A DNA stretch of 64,000 nt from Candidatus Poribacteria bacterium. GTDB taxonomy: Bacteria; Poribacteria; WGA-4E; UBA9662. The position numbers and the translations under genes are program-made. Below are positions 26,064 to 36,200 of this stretch, in pieces. The stretch covers positions 52,275-116,274 of the forward strand of contig PAQF01000005.1 of assembly GCA_002709695.1 (NCBI GenBank). Direction: 5' to 3'. Within the stretch, counting starts at the first letter, position 1; every line of letters begins with the position of its first letter. The notes under the pieces are model-generated. The model worked only from the letters and a program-made list of their open reading frames with translations. It searched no databases and was not told the DNA's origin.

Positions 26064-27935
26064 ATGCCGTTTTCAATGACGCTAAAAAACAACTGGCCAT
26101 CAGCTTATCTCTGCATGTTGGGTTTGATTACGTTAATCAACGCAAATCAGGTTCTCGCTGATTTTACCAATGTCACTCGAGCTGCCGGTCTAGACAGATA
26201 TGAAGTCGACTCGTTCGATAGTTCTGCTCATGGCGTAGCTTGGGCAGATTACGATAATGACGGGGATCTCGATCTCTATCTCCCTTACCGCTTTAAGTTC
26301 AGCCGGTTCTGGGAGAACAATGGTAACGGAACCTTTTCCGATGTAACAAAAAAAATGGGTATAACAGGATATATGAGCGCTTGTTTCGCAGATTACGACA
26401 AAGATGGTGATCTCGATCTTTTTGTCATGAATTTCTTGAGGCCAAATGCCCTTTACAAAAACAACGGTGATAAAACCTTTTCTGATGTAACTCCTTTTAG
26501 CCAAATAGGTGATGATCGTGGAGATACTTATGGTATTACGTTAGGAGACTACGACAAAGATGGAGATCTCGATTTCTATGTCACCAGCTATCTGTTTTAT
26601 CCTGATCAGTTCTATGGCAATAACGGAGACGGTACTTTCACTAATCTCTCTGATAAATTGGGTTTTAAGAACTTAGAAGAACGAGGTTTGGGAGTCATGT
26701 CACTGGATTACGATAATGACAGGGATCTAGACATCTACGTGGCTAACGATTTCGGGGATGATGTCCTATACCAAAATCAGGGTGACGGTACTTTTCGCGA
26801 TGTTGCCAAAGAGGTAGGTATAGACTTGCCCTTTAATGCCATGGGTGTAACCGCTGGTGACTACGATAACGATCTTGATCTAGATATCTATGTTACAAAT
26901 GGAGGCACCAACGTCTTGTACCGAAATAATGGCGATGGCACGTTCACTGATGTTGCCAAAGAAGCAGGTGTCGAAGATCGTCCAGGTATCGGCTGGGGAA
27001 CCTCTTTTCTGGACTATGATAATGATGGTGACCTCGATCTTTACGTAGTTAATGGCAGTCTAGAAAACGTTGGAAAAATCCCGGGAAACCCCAGTTGGCC
27101 AGACAGATCCGGCCCAAATGTTCTCTACAGGAATAATGGAGATGGAACCTTTACTGACGTCAGTGAGGTAGAAGGCGTAAAAGATGACGGTAAAGGTCGG
27201 GGGAGTTCCATCGGCGATTATGATAATGATGGTGACTTAGACATTTACGTGGTTAACATCAATAGACATGATGCGTTATACCGCAACGAAGGGAATCCAA
27301 ACCATTGGCTACAGATCAAACCTAGGGCAAATTACCAGAGTTTGTGGATTGGAACACGTATCAAGGCTATAGCTGGAGACCTCAAGCAAATCCGAGAAAT
27401 ACGTGCAGGATCAAGCTACGTTTCACAGGAAAGCATGGTCGCAGCATTCGGGCTGGGAGGATACAACACAGTAGATGAAATTGAAATTCGTTGGCCTAAT
27501 GGCACAATTCAAACCCTACAAAACATAAAAGCAGACCAACTGCTGGTCGTCACCCCCGAGTCGTGGACGATCCAAACTCAAGTGAAACCATCGGGTCTCA
27601 AATTAACCAAGTGGGGAAAAGTGAGGCGTTTAGCCCTCCACCCGAATTATCCAAACCCTTTCAATCCAGAGACTTGGATTCCTTTTCAATTAGCCGAAAA
27701 AGCCGAAATCAAAATCGAAGTTTACAATATCCATGGTCAACGAATACGTATTCTGAAACTTGGAGAAAAAAAACCAGGCCTATACTTAACCCAATCCCAA
27801 GCCGCTTATTGGGACGGCAAAAACGAAGGAGGTGAAAAAGTTTCAAGCGGCGTTTATTTCTACCGATTAATAGCAACTGATGACAACAGCCAGCAACAAC
27901 AATCAACAACCAATAGTATGGTTTTGATTAAATAA
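26064..27935 (+). CDS. Secreted seven-bladed FG-GAP/UnbV protein with sorting tail
   Basis: This 623-residue CRTAC1-like protein has a signal peptide, then seven VCBS/FG-GAP repeats, each with a Ca2+ loop of the type D-Y-D-N-D-G-D-L-D (two of the seven have Arg or Leu in place of Gly). They should form a seven-bladed propeller. An ASPIC/UnbV domain follows at about residues 420-495 (IREIRAGSSYVSQES, IEIRWPNGTIQ). The C-terminus, from Asn528, is a FlgD-like sorting domain starting NYPNPFNPETWIPFQLA and ending SSGVYFYRLIA, the type used for secretion by type IX-like systems. Just before it, K513-L-T-K-W-G-K-V-R matches the short tail that ends neighbouring LamG and discoidin proteins. Its place between discoidin genes suggests a shared surface role. 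Confidence 0.93.
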   Translation: MPFSMTLKNNWPSAYLCMLGLITLINANQVLADFTNVTRAAGLDRYEVDSFDSSAHGVAWADYDNDGDLDLYLPYRFKFSRFWENNGNGTFSDVTKKMGITGYMSACFADYDKDGDLDLFVMNFLRPNALYKNNGDKTFSDVTPFSQIGDDRGDTYGITLGDYDKDGDLDFYVTSYLFYPDQFYGNNGDGTFTNLSDKLGFKNLEERGLGVMSLDYDNDRDLDIYVANDFGDDVLYQNQGDGTFRDVAKEVGIDLPFNAMGVTAGDYDNDLDLDIYVTNGGTNVLYRNNGDGTFTDVAKEAGVEDRPGIGWGTSFLDYDNDGDLDLYVVNGSLENVGKIPGNPSWPDRSGPNVLYRNNGDGTFTDVSEVEGVKDDGKGRGSSIGDYDNDGDLDIYVVNINRHDALYRNEGNPNHWLQIKPRANYQSLWIGTRIKAIAGDLKQIREIRAGSSYVSQESMVAAFGLGGYNTVDEIEIRWPNGTIQTLQNIKADQLLVVTPESWTIQTQVKPSGLKLTKWGKVRRLALHPNYPNPFNPETWIPFQLAEKAEIKIEVYNIHGQRIRILKLGEKKPGLYLTQSQAAYWDGKNEGGEKVSSGVYFYRLIATDDNSQQQQSTTNSMVLIK

Positions 27936-27969
27936 TACTTCGCTCAATAATAAGGGGAAGCTAATAGCA

Positions 27970-28758
27970 ATGAAAACTAATAGAAAGTATTTAACTCACC
28001 ATATCGTTTCAATTTTCGTTGTAGCAATGATGATGTGCGCTGTTTCTGTGTGGGCTAAACATAACCCTAAACAAGGACCAAAAGAACATAACGGCATAAA
28101 ATTCATCGGGCAGAACATGGATCAAGCAACTAAAGAATGTGATGACGGAGGCAAAGGGAAACCGGAATTTGTTCCAACAGTCAGAGATGGGGAACCCAAC
28201 TTAGCATTGATGGCTGGTGCAAAATCATCAGTTTCTGATGAAATTGCGAACGGTGGCTACTGCCCTAAACCCCACAACCCCAAAGGAAAAGATGTAGGGC
28301 GGCATTGTGGTGTTTACATTAATGATGGGTTCTATAATAATTGCCGAAGCTGGATTGGCGGGAAATATCCAGGTTGGATCCAAGTTGACCTTGGCAAAGT
28401 AGCAACTATCAATCGGATATTTATGGGCAGTGATCATTCTGGAGGTTTTGCCGACCGAGCTGCCACCCAATTTGACGTTCTCGTAGCCACGGATAAAGCT
28501 GACAAAGATTCCGCTGCTTCCAGTTGGAAAAAAGCTTTTTCATATAACAACAAAGAGAAACCCATCCGTGGAACAACAGAATTCAAATTTGCTGCTGTAA
28601 AAGGTCGATATGTACGAATTCACATTATTGGCCCCGGTGGCGCACGAGTAGACGAACTCGAAATTTATGGAGGCAAATCTCCTTTAGGTGGTGGTGCAGC
28701 TGTGCAAGCAACAGGCAAACTAACTACCAATTGGGGGCAAATCAAGCATGGTTTCTAG
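27970..28758 (+). CDS. Secreted discoidin-like protein with short tail (third copy)
   Basis: This 262-residue relative of the protein at 24369 has a signal peptide to about residue 29 and the conserved module (GPKEHNGIKFIGQN...EFVPTVRDGEPNLAL). Its F5/8-like domain contains INDGFYNNCRSWIGG, WIQVDLGKVATINRI and ARVDELEIYGG. The four conserved cysteines are at 57, 98, 113 and 125. It has the CPKPHNPKGKDVGRHCG loop shared with the broken copy but shortened in the first one. The tail is K250-L-T-T-N-W-G-Q-I-K-H-G-F. A GGGGAAG site precedes the ATG, and the gene lies 34 bases after the propeller gene, so the two are likely co-transcribed. A strong hairpin ends the unit. Confidence 0.88.
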   Translation: MKTNRKYLTHHIVSIFVVAMMMCAVSVWAKHNPKQGPKEHNGIKFIGQNMDQATKECDDGGKGKPEFVPTVRDGEPNLALMAGAKSSVSDEIANGGYCPKPHNPKGKDVGRHCGVYINDGFYNNCRSWIGGKYPGWIQVDLGKVATINRIFMGSDHSGGFADRAATQFDVLVATDKADKDSAASSWKKAFSYNNKEKPIRGTTEFKFAAVKGRYVRIHIIGPGGARVDELEIYGGKSPLGGGAAVQATGKLTTNWGQIKHGF

Positions 28759-28793
28759 TCCTAATATCGACAAACTCTAGTTTTGTTTGTTTT

Positions 28794-28831
28794 CAAGATC
28801 TCCTAAACCAAAGCTGGTTTAGGAGATCTTG
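28794..28831 (+). terminator. Perfect 17-base-pair hairpin after the discoidin cluster
   Basis: The arms at 28794-28810 (CAAGATCTCCTAAACCA) and 28815-28831 pair perfectly around an AAGC loop. It begins 35 bases after the discoidin gene stop. No T run follows on the + strand, so termination would be weaker than usual; an RNA-stabilising end structure is an alternative. Confidence 0.6.
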
Positions 28832-28961
28832 ATATATGGTTGAATGTGGTATATGCTCTATATCATGTTCCACCTGAGCTATTTTTCTCACTTACAACAG
28901 CGAAATAGTTTTGGAAGGACAGAACTACTTCAATTCTTCCAAAGGAAGTTGACCGATCCCA

Positions 28962-31283
28962 ATGACGATACTGAGAGTAGTAAGGCACGCGTTTAGTCCA
29001 GCCCTTTTGATAATTTTCTTTTCGGTCGGATTCTCTCAGAATATCGGTGACTTACCTAATGTTAAACACACTGATCAAGAAGCAATTGACAATGGTTCTC
29101 TCTCTTTCAAGGAACTGTTCGATATCGGGGGAAAATTGTTTACTGTTGATTTTAACACTTTGGATGGTTACGGACGACCAAACGTCAATGCGAACGGTAT
29201 CCTGAATGAGTTAGCGGGCGGGGCACTAGGCGACAAGCCTAATGACCTTTTCACTCGAACCTTTGGACCAGATGCCAGTTCCTGCGTGGAATGCCACAAT
29301 AAACCCTTTGCCGGTGGCGCGGGAGGCAACGTAGCTAACGCTTTTATCCGGTCATGGGACTCCAAACACCCTTTTTCTGTGAAAGAAGAACATTCTAATG
29401 AACGAAACACCAAGCACGTTTTTGGTTCCGGTGGGCTCGAACTATTGGCTGAAGAAATGACAGCAAAGTTGCAGGCCACTAAAAACCAGGCAATAACCCA
29501 AGCCGCTAGTACTGGAAAACCTATACGACGTTCTCTTCAGGCCAAAGGCGTAAATTTCGGCAGCTTGGTTGCTATGCCTGACGGTGCTGTCGATACAAGC
29601 GATGTCATAGGTGTTTCTGCCGACTTGATAATTAAACCATTTGGTTCAAAAGGCACAATTGAAAGCATAAGAAAGTTTACTACTAATCCCCTAGTTCACC
29701 ATCACGGAATTCAAGCGGACGAAAGGCTGGAAGATGACCCAAAAAAAGAGATTCACCCTTTCCATCAATGGGACGATGGTGACGGTCACGATCACGAAGC
29801 CACACGCGGTGATATCACAGCACTCGTAATCTGGCAAGCTGCTCAACCTGTCCCTGTTCAGATTATTCCAGCTGATCCAGTAGCAGCTCAAGCGGTAAGA
29901 AAAGGAACTAAGACATTCGAAGAAATCGGTTGCGCGACATGTCATATTCCCCGACTTATTATTGATGATCCCATTTTCCGTGAACCTAGCCGTATAGACC
30001 CAACAAAGTTTTTCAGTTTTGACATTACGCGTGACGGCCCTGAACCACATTTTGAAAGAACCGCTGGTGGTAAAGCAGTGATTTATGCCTACACAGATTT
30101 GAAACGACACTATATGGGTGAAGGTTTGCGAGAACCGCTGGATGAGCTCGGGGTCAATGCTGCCGTTTTCATAACAGCTGAATTATGGGGGGTCGGTAAT
30201 ACAGGTCCCTGGATGTTTAATGGCCGTGCATTTACACTAGACCAAGCGATCCGCATGCATGGTGGAGAGGCACAAACAAGCCGAGACAAATATGCCTCCT
30301 TACCCGACCAAGAACAACGTGAAATTGTTGAATTCCTAAAGTCGCTGGTTCTCCCTCCTAATTTTCAAGCAGACATACAATTAGAAAAAGGGCTTAACAT
30401 GGTTTCTCTTCCTCTAAAGCCCTATTCTCCTTTATACGCTAACCAGTTGGCACAAAAGCTGGGAACCTCGATTATCATCCGATTCAATTCACAAATACAA
30501 CAATTCGAAGGCTTCACCGTATCTGACCCCCCACCAGGATTTGCTATTGAAGGAGCAAAAGCATACGTAGTTAACGCTATGCAACCAGCAACCATAACGA
30601 TTACTGGAGATGCTTGGCATCGTGGAGAACCAAATATTCGCCCCTTTATGCGGGCACCATCTTCAACAAAGGAACAAACCAAATGGGCATTCATTCTTTG
30701 TGGCAAACTAAAAGGTGCTGACCTATCACAAACATATACGATTTCTGCTCGAAACCAACGAACCGATATGCGAACAGAAAACATTGTTTCATCTAAGAAA
30801 AATTCATTTTCAATTGTATGGGTAGGCTACGCTAATCAGCCCATCATCGCACACCAAGATATCCTCAAAATCACAGTCAAAGACGAAAAAAATCAACGCA
30901 TTGTGGGAGAATTGAAACATTCAATAGATAACCATGAGTTCGACCAAGCATACGTTTATCTGGAGTTAGGATTGGAAGATATCACACCGCGAAAAACGGT
31001 TCTAGCCCAAAATTATCCTAACCCATTTAATCCGGAGACATGGATACCATACCAGCTTTCACAACCCGGAACCGTTGAAATCCAAATTTATGACACCAGA
31101 GGTAAAATTGTCCGAAAATTGGATTTGGGAATGAAGTCAACAGGAATATATTTTGACCAAGCATATGCTGCCTATTGGGACGGCACCAATACAACAGGAG
31201 AACAGGTAGCCAGCGGAACATATTTCTATACCTTCAAAACCAACACTTTTTTTCAAACGAAGAAACTAGTTATTAACAGATAA
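28962..31283 (+). CDS. Secreted di-haem oxidoreductase (DHOR) with sorting tail
   Basis: This 773-residue exported protein has two c-type haem sites, C108-V-E-C-H112 and C324-A-T-C-H328. The surrounding sequence (CHNKPFAGGAGGN, CATCHIPRLII, LRREPLDELG-like region and ELWGVGNTGPWMFNGRA) matches the DHOR/DUF1111 group related to di-haem peroxidases. The signal peptide covers about 25 residues. After the haem region, a domain of unknown role (about 470-600, beginning LEKGLNMVSLPL) precedes the FlgD-like sorting domain from Asn684 (NYPNPFNPETWIPYQLS). It should be secreted and held at the surface, where it could reduce peroxide or pass electrons to or from extracellular substrates. The ribosome binding site is a distant GGAAG. 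No cytochrome maturation gene is in the window. Confidence 0.9.
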   Translation: MTILRVVRHAFSPALLIIFFSVGFSQNIGDLPNVKHTDQEAIDNGSLSFKELFDIGGKLFTVDFNTLDGYGRPNVNANGILNELAGGALGDKPNDLFTRTFGPDASSCVECHNKPFAGGAGGNVANAFIRSWDSKHPFSVKEEHSNERNTKHVFGSGGLELLAEEMTAKLQATKNQAITQAASTGKPIRRSLQAKGVNFGSLVAMPDGAVDTSDVIGVSADLIIKPFGSKGTIESIRKFTTNPLVHHHGIQADERLEDDPKKEIHPFHQWDDGDGHDHEATRGDITALVIWQAAQPVPVQIIPADPVAAQAVRKGTKTFEEIGCATCHIPRLIIDDPIFREPSRIDPTKFFSFDITRDGPEPHFERTAGGKAVIYAYTDLKRHYMGEGLREPLDELGVNAAVFITAELWGVGNTGPWMFNGRAFTLDQAIRMHGGEAQTSRDKYASLPDQEQREIVEFLKSLVLPPNFQADIQLEKGLNMVSLPLKPYSPLYANQLAQKLGTSIIIRFNSQIQQFEGFTVSDPPPGFAIEGAKAYVVNAMQPATITITGDAWHRGEPNIRPFMRAPSSTKEQTKWAFILCGKLKGADLSQTYTISARNQRTDMRTENIVSSKKNSFSIVWVGYANQPIIAHQDILKITVKDEKNQRIVGELKHSIDNHEFDQAYVYLELGLEDITPRKTVLAQNYPNPFNPETWIPYQLSQPGTVEIQIYDTRGKIVRKLDLGMKSTGIYFDQAYAAYWDGTNTTGEQVASGTYFYTFKTNTFFQTKKLVINR

Positions 31284-31335
31284 AACACCATCTGCCTTCT
31301 ATCAACAATTAAGTAAAAGGAAAGATACTAAAGTT

Positions 31336-32172
31336 TTGACAGAAACAGAAAAATATGAATTCGACAGACAAGGATTTATTGTCCTGCCTGATTTCCTAAG
31401 ACAGCAGGAAGTAGACTGCCTCAAACCTGCCATTCAGAAACTTGAGAAACACGCCAGAAAAAATTACCAGTTAGAACCACGAAACACCAGAAAACCTAAC
31501 TATCATTTTAACCCTGAAGGTGGTTATCACGTAACAGGTGGACACCAACATGGCCAGACGCTAATAATTGAGGATTTTTTCAATTTTGATCCTGCTTTTG
31601 ACTTCTTAGTAAACCACCAAAAAACTATGGATTACATTGATGGTATAGTTAGAGAAAAAATAGCCATCAATAATTCCGAGTTACGGGTGAGGTACACAGG
31701 TAATTTCTCAGGAGGACACGGAGGCGGTTATGCACGTGGTTATAAGCACCGATACTCAATTAAAACTGGTGACATCGATTGTATGATGGTTCGTTTCATT
31801 TATTTCACACATGACGTAAGTAACGAAGGAGGCGCTTTTTGCGTTGTCCCCGGCAGCCACAAATCAGCCTTTCCATGTCCATATGCATGCAGTATAGACG
31901 AAGAACCTGGTATGCTTGGGTTAGAAGTCAAAACTGGGGATGCAATTCTATTTACCGAAGCCCTTCGCCATGGCGGGTTCACAAATCACAAAAATGAAAC
32001 CCGGATGACGCTACATGTTGGTTACGGACCATACTGGATGATGTCGCAGAACATTGCTACTATGGATGAACCACTATTCATTAAACCAGAAACTTGGAAA
32101 CGTTATAACACAGAACAAAAAGAACTATTTCAACCTTGGTTACGACAAGGCCCAGAATATCAACTAACATAA
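31336..32172 (+). CDS. PhyH-family protein with HGG in place of HxD
   Basis: This 278-residue protein has the double-stranded beta-helix of PhyH dioxygenases (MMVRFIYFTHDV, CVVPGSHKS, GDAILFTEALRHGG). The distal histidine is His212 and the probable 2-oxoglutarate arginine is Arg223. At the position of the iron-binding HxD motif it has His128-Gly-Gly, so the carboxylate ligand is missing. In characterised Fe/2OG halogenases the same Asp is replaced by Gly or Ala, but PhyH subfamilies with HGG are, as far as I recall, common in Planctomycetes-like bacteria, so this alone does not prove halogenation. It starts with TTG, which aligns with the ATG of its close relative at 38263. It is the likely first gene of a five-gene unit with a second PhyH and the PSCyt1/DUF1501 pair. 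Confidence 0.85.
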   Translation: MTETEKYEFDRQGFIVLPDFLRQQEVDCLKPAIQKLEKHARKNYQLEPRNTRKPNYHFNPEGGYHVTGGHQHGQTLIIEDFFNFDPAFDFLVNHQKTMDYIDGIVREKIAINNSELRVRYTGNFSGGHGGGYARGYKHRYSIKTGDIDCMMVRFIYFTHDVSNEGGAFCVVPGSHKSAFPCPYACSIDEEPGMLGLEVKTGDAILFTEALRHGGFTNHKNETRMTLHVGYGPYWMMSQNIATMDEPLFIKPETWKRYNTEQKELFQPWLRQGPEYQLT

Positions 32173-32275
32173 ACCAAAGAACTGTCCTGATCGCTATTTT
32201 TGGGGCAAGAAGACTACCGAACTTGAAGCAATATTTTGCTACTAGTTATCTATTCATAATATCGAGGTACTGGAA

Positions 32276-33103
32276 ATGGATTTAGAATCATCGAACCTAG
32301 AGATCTCTTCTGAACGTCTAGATTTAGCTGAAAAAGATTTGCGAACTGTAGGATTCCATATTGTTGAAAATGTAATTACTGCTGAAGATGCAGACAAGGC
32401 ACGCCAAGCCACGCTGGACCTGGCTGAAACTGAGGCTCAAAATGGTAAAGGCAGTATCTATGGAGAGGACAAAATCCGTCGCGTCTGGGCATTAGTTAGT
32501 AAGGGAACTATTTTTTGCCAACTTATTCAACATCCGACAGTAATCGCCATTTGGAAACGATTTTTGGGTGAAGATGTGATTGCTTCTACTTTTACCGCTA
32601 ATATCGTTGGCCCCGGCGCCCCTGCAGGTGGTTGGCACATTGATTATCCTTATTGGGCAATGTCTCCACCTTTTCCCGAAGGATCTTTAACAGGACAAAC
32701 TGTTTGGATGTTAGACGACTTCACACCGGATAATGGACCAACAGCTTGCATACCGAACTCGCACAAAATGCTACGACGACCTAAACCAGGAGAAGCAGAA
32801 AAGCACCAAATGGCTGTTGCAACTGCACCTAAGGGATCCATACTATTTACAAATGGCGCCATATGGCATCAATGTCTGCCAAATACTACCAAACAATCAC
32901 GTGTCGGACTATTGGGGATGTACAATCGCTCAGTAATTTACCCTCAAGAGGATATGCCACGTCAACTAACAGACCAGCAATTAGAAAACCAAAGTGATAT
33001 GCTGAAACAACTTCTAGGTCGAAAGATGGAGTTTCGTGATCCAGATAACGACCTTACCTGGCGTCGAACAGAAACAGGATTTGACACACCAGATGCCTCC
33101 TAG
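32276..33103 (+). CDS. PhyH-family Fe(II)/2-oxoglutarate dioxygenase
   Basis: This 275-residue dioxygenase has a complete iron triad: His121-x-Asp123 (GGWHIDYPYW) and His198 (IWHQCLPN), with Arg209 for 2-oxoglutarate. The ACIPNSHKMLRRPKPGE segment is typical of bacterial PhyH proteins. No signal peptide is present. It lies 103 bases after the HGG-type PhyH and 103 before the PSCyt1/PSD1 gene, all on one strand. Substrates in the wider family include acyl-CoAs, alkaloids and antibiotic precursors; none can be inferred here. It is not a close copy of any other PhyH in the window. Confidence 0.9.
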   Translation: MDLESSNLEISSERLDLAEKDLRTVGFHIVENVITAEDADKARQATLDLAETEAQNGKGSIYGEDKIRRVWALVSKGTIFCQLIQHPTVIAIWKRFLGEDVIASTFTANIVGPGAPAGGWHIDYPYWAMSPPFPEGSLTGQTVWMLDDFTPDNGPTACIPNSHKMLRRPKPGEAEKHQMAVATAPKGSILFTNGAIWHQCLPNTTKQSRVGLLGMYNRSVIYPQEDMPRQLTDQQLENQSDMLKQLLGRKMEFRDPDNDLTWRRTETGFDTPDAS

Positions 33104-33206
33104 ACCTAAACACATAGTTCTACCAAATTACATTTATTTTTAAAGAAAACATGCAACACAAAACATACTCTGTTTTGAATCGTGACTCAGGAGGATTTAG
33201 TTTTTC

Positions 33207-36200
33207 ATGAAAAAAGAAAAATTTCAGTTTTCACGGATTTTCTTGATTGTACTAACGATTGGGCTGTCCTGCATCAATTACCTTACTGCAGCCAAACAAA
33301 ATAAGCCAAATAAAGACACCAAGATTAGTTTCAATAGCGACATTGAGCCAATACTCGCTGCAAAATGTTATCAATGCCACGGTCCCAATAAGCAGAAAAG
33401 CAGTTTGAACCTCCATGACGAACAATCAGCTCTACATGGTGGAGGATCCATGAAACCAGCTATTGTACCAGGCAAAAGTTCTGAAAGTTACTTAATCCAA
33501 CGCATCACCAGTGAAAATAAAATTGAACGCATGCCACCAGCAGAAAGAGAGCCCGTTACTCCTGAGGAAATTCGTCTCTTACGCATGTGGATAGATCAAG
33601 GTGCTGATTGGCCAGAAAAAACCGTTACCCCAGTTGAAAATCAACTATTCAAAAAGGATCACTGGGCATTTCAGCCAGTTGTACGACCAAAGGTGCCAGT
33701 TTTGAATAATGCTGCAGATAAGGCCCGGGCACGAAACCCAATCGACAATTTCATTCTGAACCAATTACATAAAAAAGGGTTATCTCCATCGAAAGAAGCA
33801 GATCGAACAACTCTGATTCGACGATGGAGCCAAACCTTGACCGGATTACCACCATCACCTGAAGATGTTGAGCAATTCGTAGCAGATCATAATCCCGATG
33901 CCTACGAACGGCTTGTGGAACAACTGTTAGCTTCACCACATTACGGCGAGCGTTGGGGACAACATTGGCTGGATATCGTTCGCTTTGCAGAAACAAGCGG
34001 CTTTGAGGTCAACACCCCTCGACCAAACGCATGGCATTATCGGGATTATGTCATCCAAGCTTTCAACAAAGACACACCTTACAATCAATTTATTCTTGAG
34101 CAATTAGCAGGAGATACCGTTGGTGCTGATATTGCTACCGGGTTTCTCGTTGCCGGACCAAAAGACCTAGTAGGAAGTCCTGACATCCGTCTAACTTTAG
34201 CTCAACGAATGGACGAACTTCACGATATGATCAATACTACCGGCATGACATTCATGGGACTAACAACTGGTTGTGCCCGTTGTCATGACCATAAGTTCGA
34301 TCCAATTTCCCAACACGACTATTATGCTATGCAAGCAGTGTTTTCTGGAGTCAAGCACGGCGATCGTGTGCTTAATTCCGCTGAATATGAAGCAAACCAA
34401 AAAAAGACCAAAGAAACGAAAGAAAAGCTCAACCAAATCAAAAAACAACTTTCAAAATTTGAGCCATTAGCATTTACGAGAAAAACACTCATTATTGATG
34501 ATCAACTCCCGGGAAAAGAAAAAACCAGCCGAACCGATGCCACAACCCTGATGGAAATTGGAGGTACTTCGGGTTACACAAGTGGGAAAAAACGTGGTGA
34601 GAGAAGCGATCCTGGAGATTTGGGACGACTACCAAACATAGGCAAAGAGTATACCTGGTGGAAAGCAGCACAGAAAGACGTTTTCACTTGGAATCCAGGG
34701 CTATCAGGACGTCACCAAATTTGGCTGTCATGGGGGTGTGGACTTAGTGGCCGTTCCAATACAACAAAAGCACTCCATACAACTGATGCGGAGTACCACC
34801 TTGACCTAGATGGCGATTTAAAAACACAAGATGATCGCAAGTTAATTGCTATTATCAACCAACAGAAATTGGCTGATGGCTCGGAAGCACCTACCGAGCT
34901 GGTAGGAGCTTCCGGCAGCAAAAACTTGTGGAGTGGATTATATGCTGCCGGTATACACGAATTACATCCAACCAGTCGTATCATTCTCCGTGGAGGATCG
35001 TCAGCCGCACCAGTAACAGCTGATACCGTAGTATTCCAGCAAGTTACTGATTCTTTAAATTCGCAGGAAGCTACTCCCCAATTAAGGCCAGCTGTCCAAA
35101 CTCGGCAAAACTCTGAACGGTTCAAACCTATAGAAGCTAAGTTCGTCCGGTTTACGGTTCTTGAAACTAACAGCGGACAACCTTGCATCGATGAGCTTGA
35201 GATCTATACTGAAGGTTCTGACTCGCACAACGTTGCCTTGGCCAGTGTAGGTGCGAAAGCTACAGCATCCGGCACTTTACCAGGCTATGACATCCACAAA
35301 CTTCAACACATTAACGATGGACTGTATGGGAATAGTTACAGCTGGATCTCGAACGAAACCGGCAAAGGATGGGTAGAGATTGAATTAGCGCAAAAATCAG
35401 CTATCAGCAGAATAACCTGGGGACGTGATCAAAAAGGAAATTTCGGTGACCGAATACCAACTCAGTATAAAATTGAGGTTGCTGCTGATGCAATGAGACA
35501 TTGGAATCTAATCTCTAGCGCGGAAGATCGCATTCCGTTTGTTTCAGCACCAAAAACAAACAGTTCATCAAAAAACAACGGCGGGCTTTTCTATCCTATC
35601 AGAGACTTCCCTAAAGATGCCATTATAGCTTTAAAGGACCTAATCGGCCAAGCCAAGGCTCTCGACGAGAAATTGGACGAACTGGCAATGGATGTTCCAA
35701 TGATTTATGCTGGTCAATTTGATCAACCTGAAGAATTAACACACTGGTTGTACCGTGGTGATCCATTCCAAAAACGCGATGTTGTCAAACCCGGCGGGAT
35801 TTCTGCCTTCAAAGGGAACCTCAATTTGGACAATGACACTTTGGAATCACAACGTCGATTGAGATTAGCTCAGTGGATCAGCAATGAGGAGAACCCACTG
35901 ACAGCACGAGTAATGGTCAATAGAATTTGGCACTACCATTTTGGAGAAGGCATTGTCAAAAGCCCATCAGATTTTGGTATTAATGGCGGGGAGCCAACGC
36001 ATCCTAAACTTTTGGATTGGCTCGCTTCAGAGTTCAAAGATTCCGGTTGGAGTATTAAATCGATTCAACGACTTATCTTATTATCCAACACCTACACGCA
36101 ATCAAGTCGACCCACCAAACATGGGCTGGCGGTAGACGCAGATTGTCGTTTACTGTGGCGATTTCCACCACGCCGTTTGGCAGCTGAAGTTATTCGTGAT

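Noticed and set aside
26200..27290. Regularly spaced GATTACGATAATGATGG-like repeats that might suggest a CRISPR-like or minisatellite array
   Set aside because: They are in-frame Ca2+-loop codons of FG-GAP repeats, with variable spacing and no constant spacer structure; the same holds for the two other propeller genes.
29691..30110. A 139-codon open frame opposite the di-haem oxidoreductase
   Set aside because: It lies inside a well-supported cytochrome gene, lacks a start signal and shows no domain.
34712..35188. A 158-codon open frame opposite the PSCyt1 gene
   Set aside because: Antisense to a conserved coding region; cysteine/serine-rich nonsense composition.
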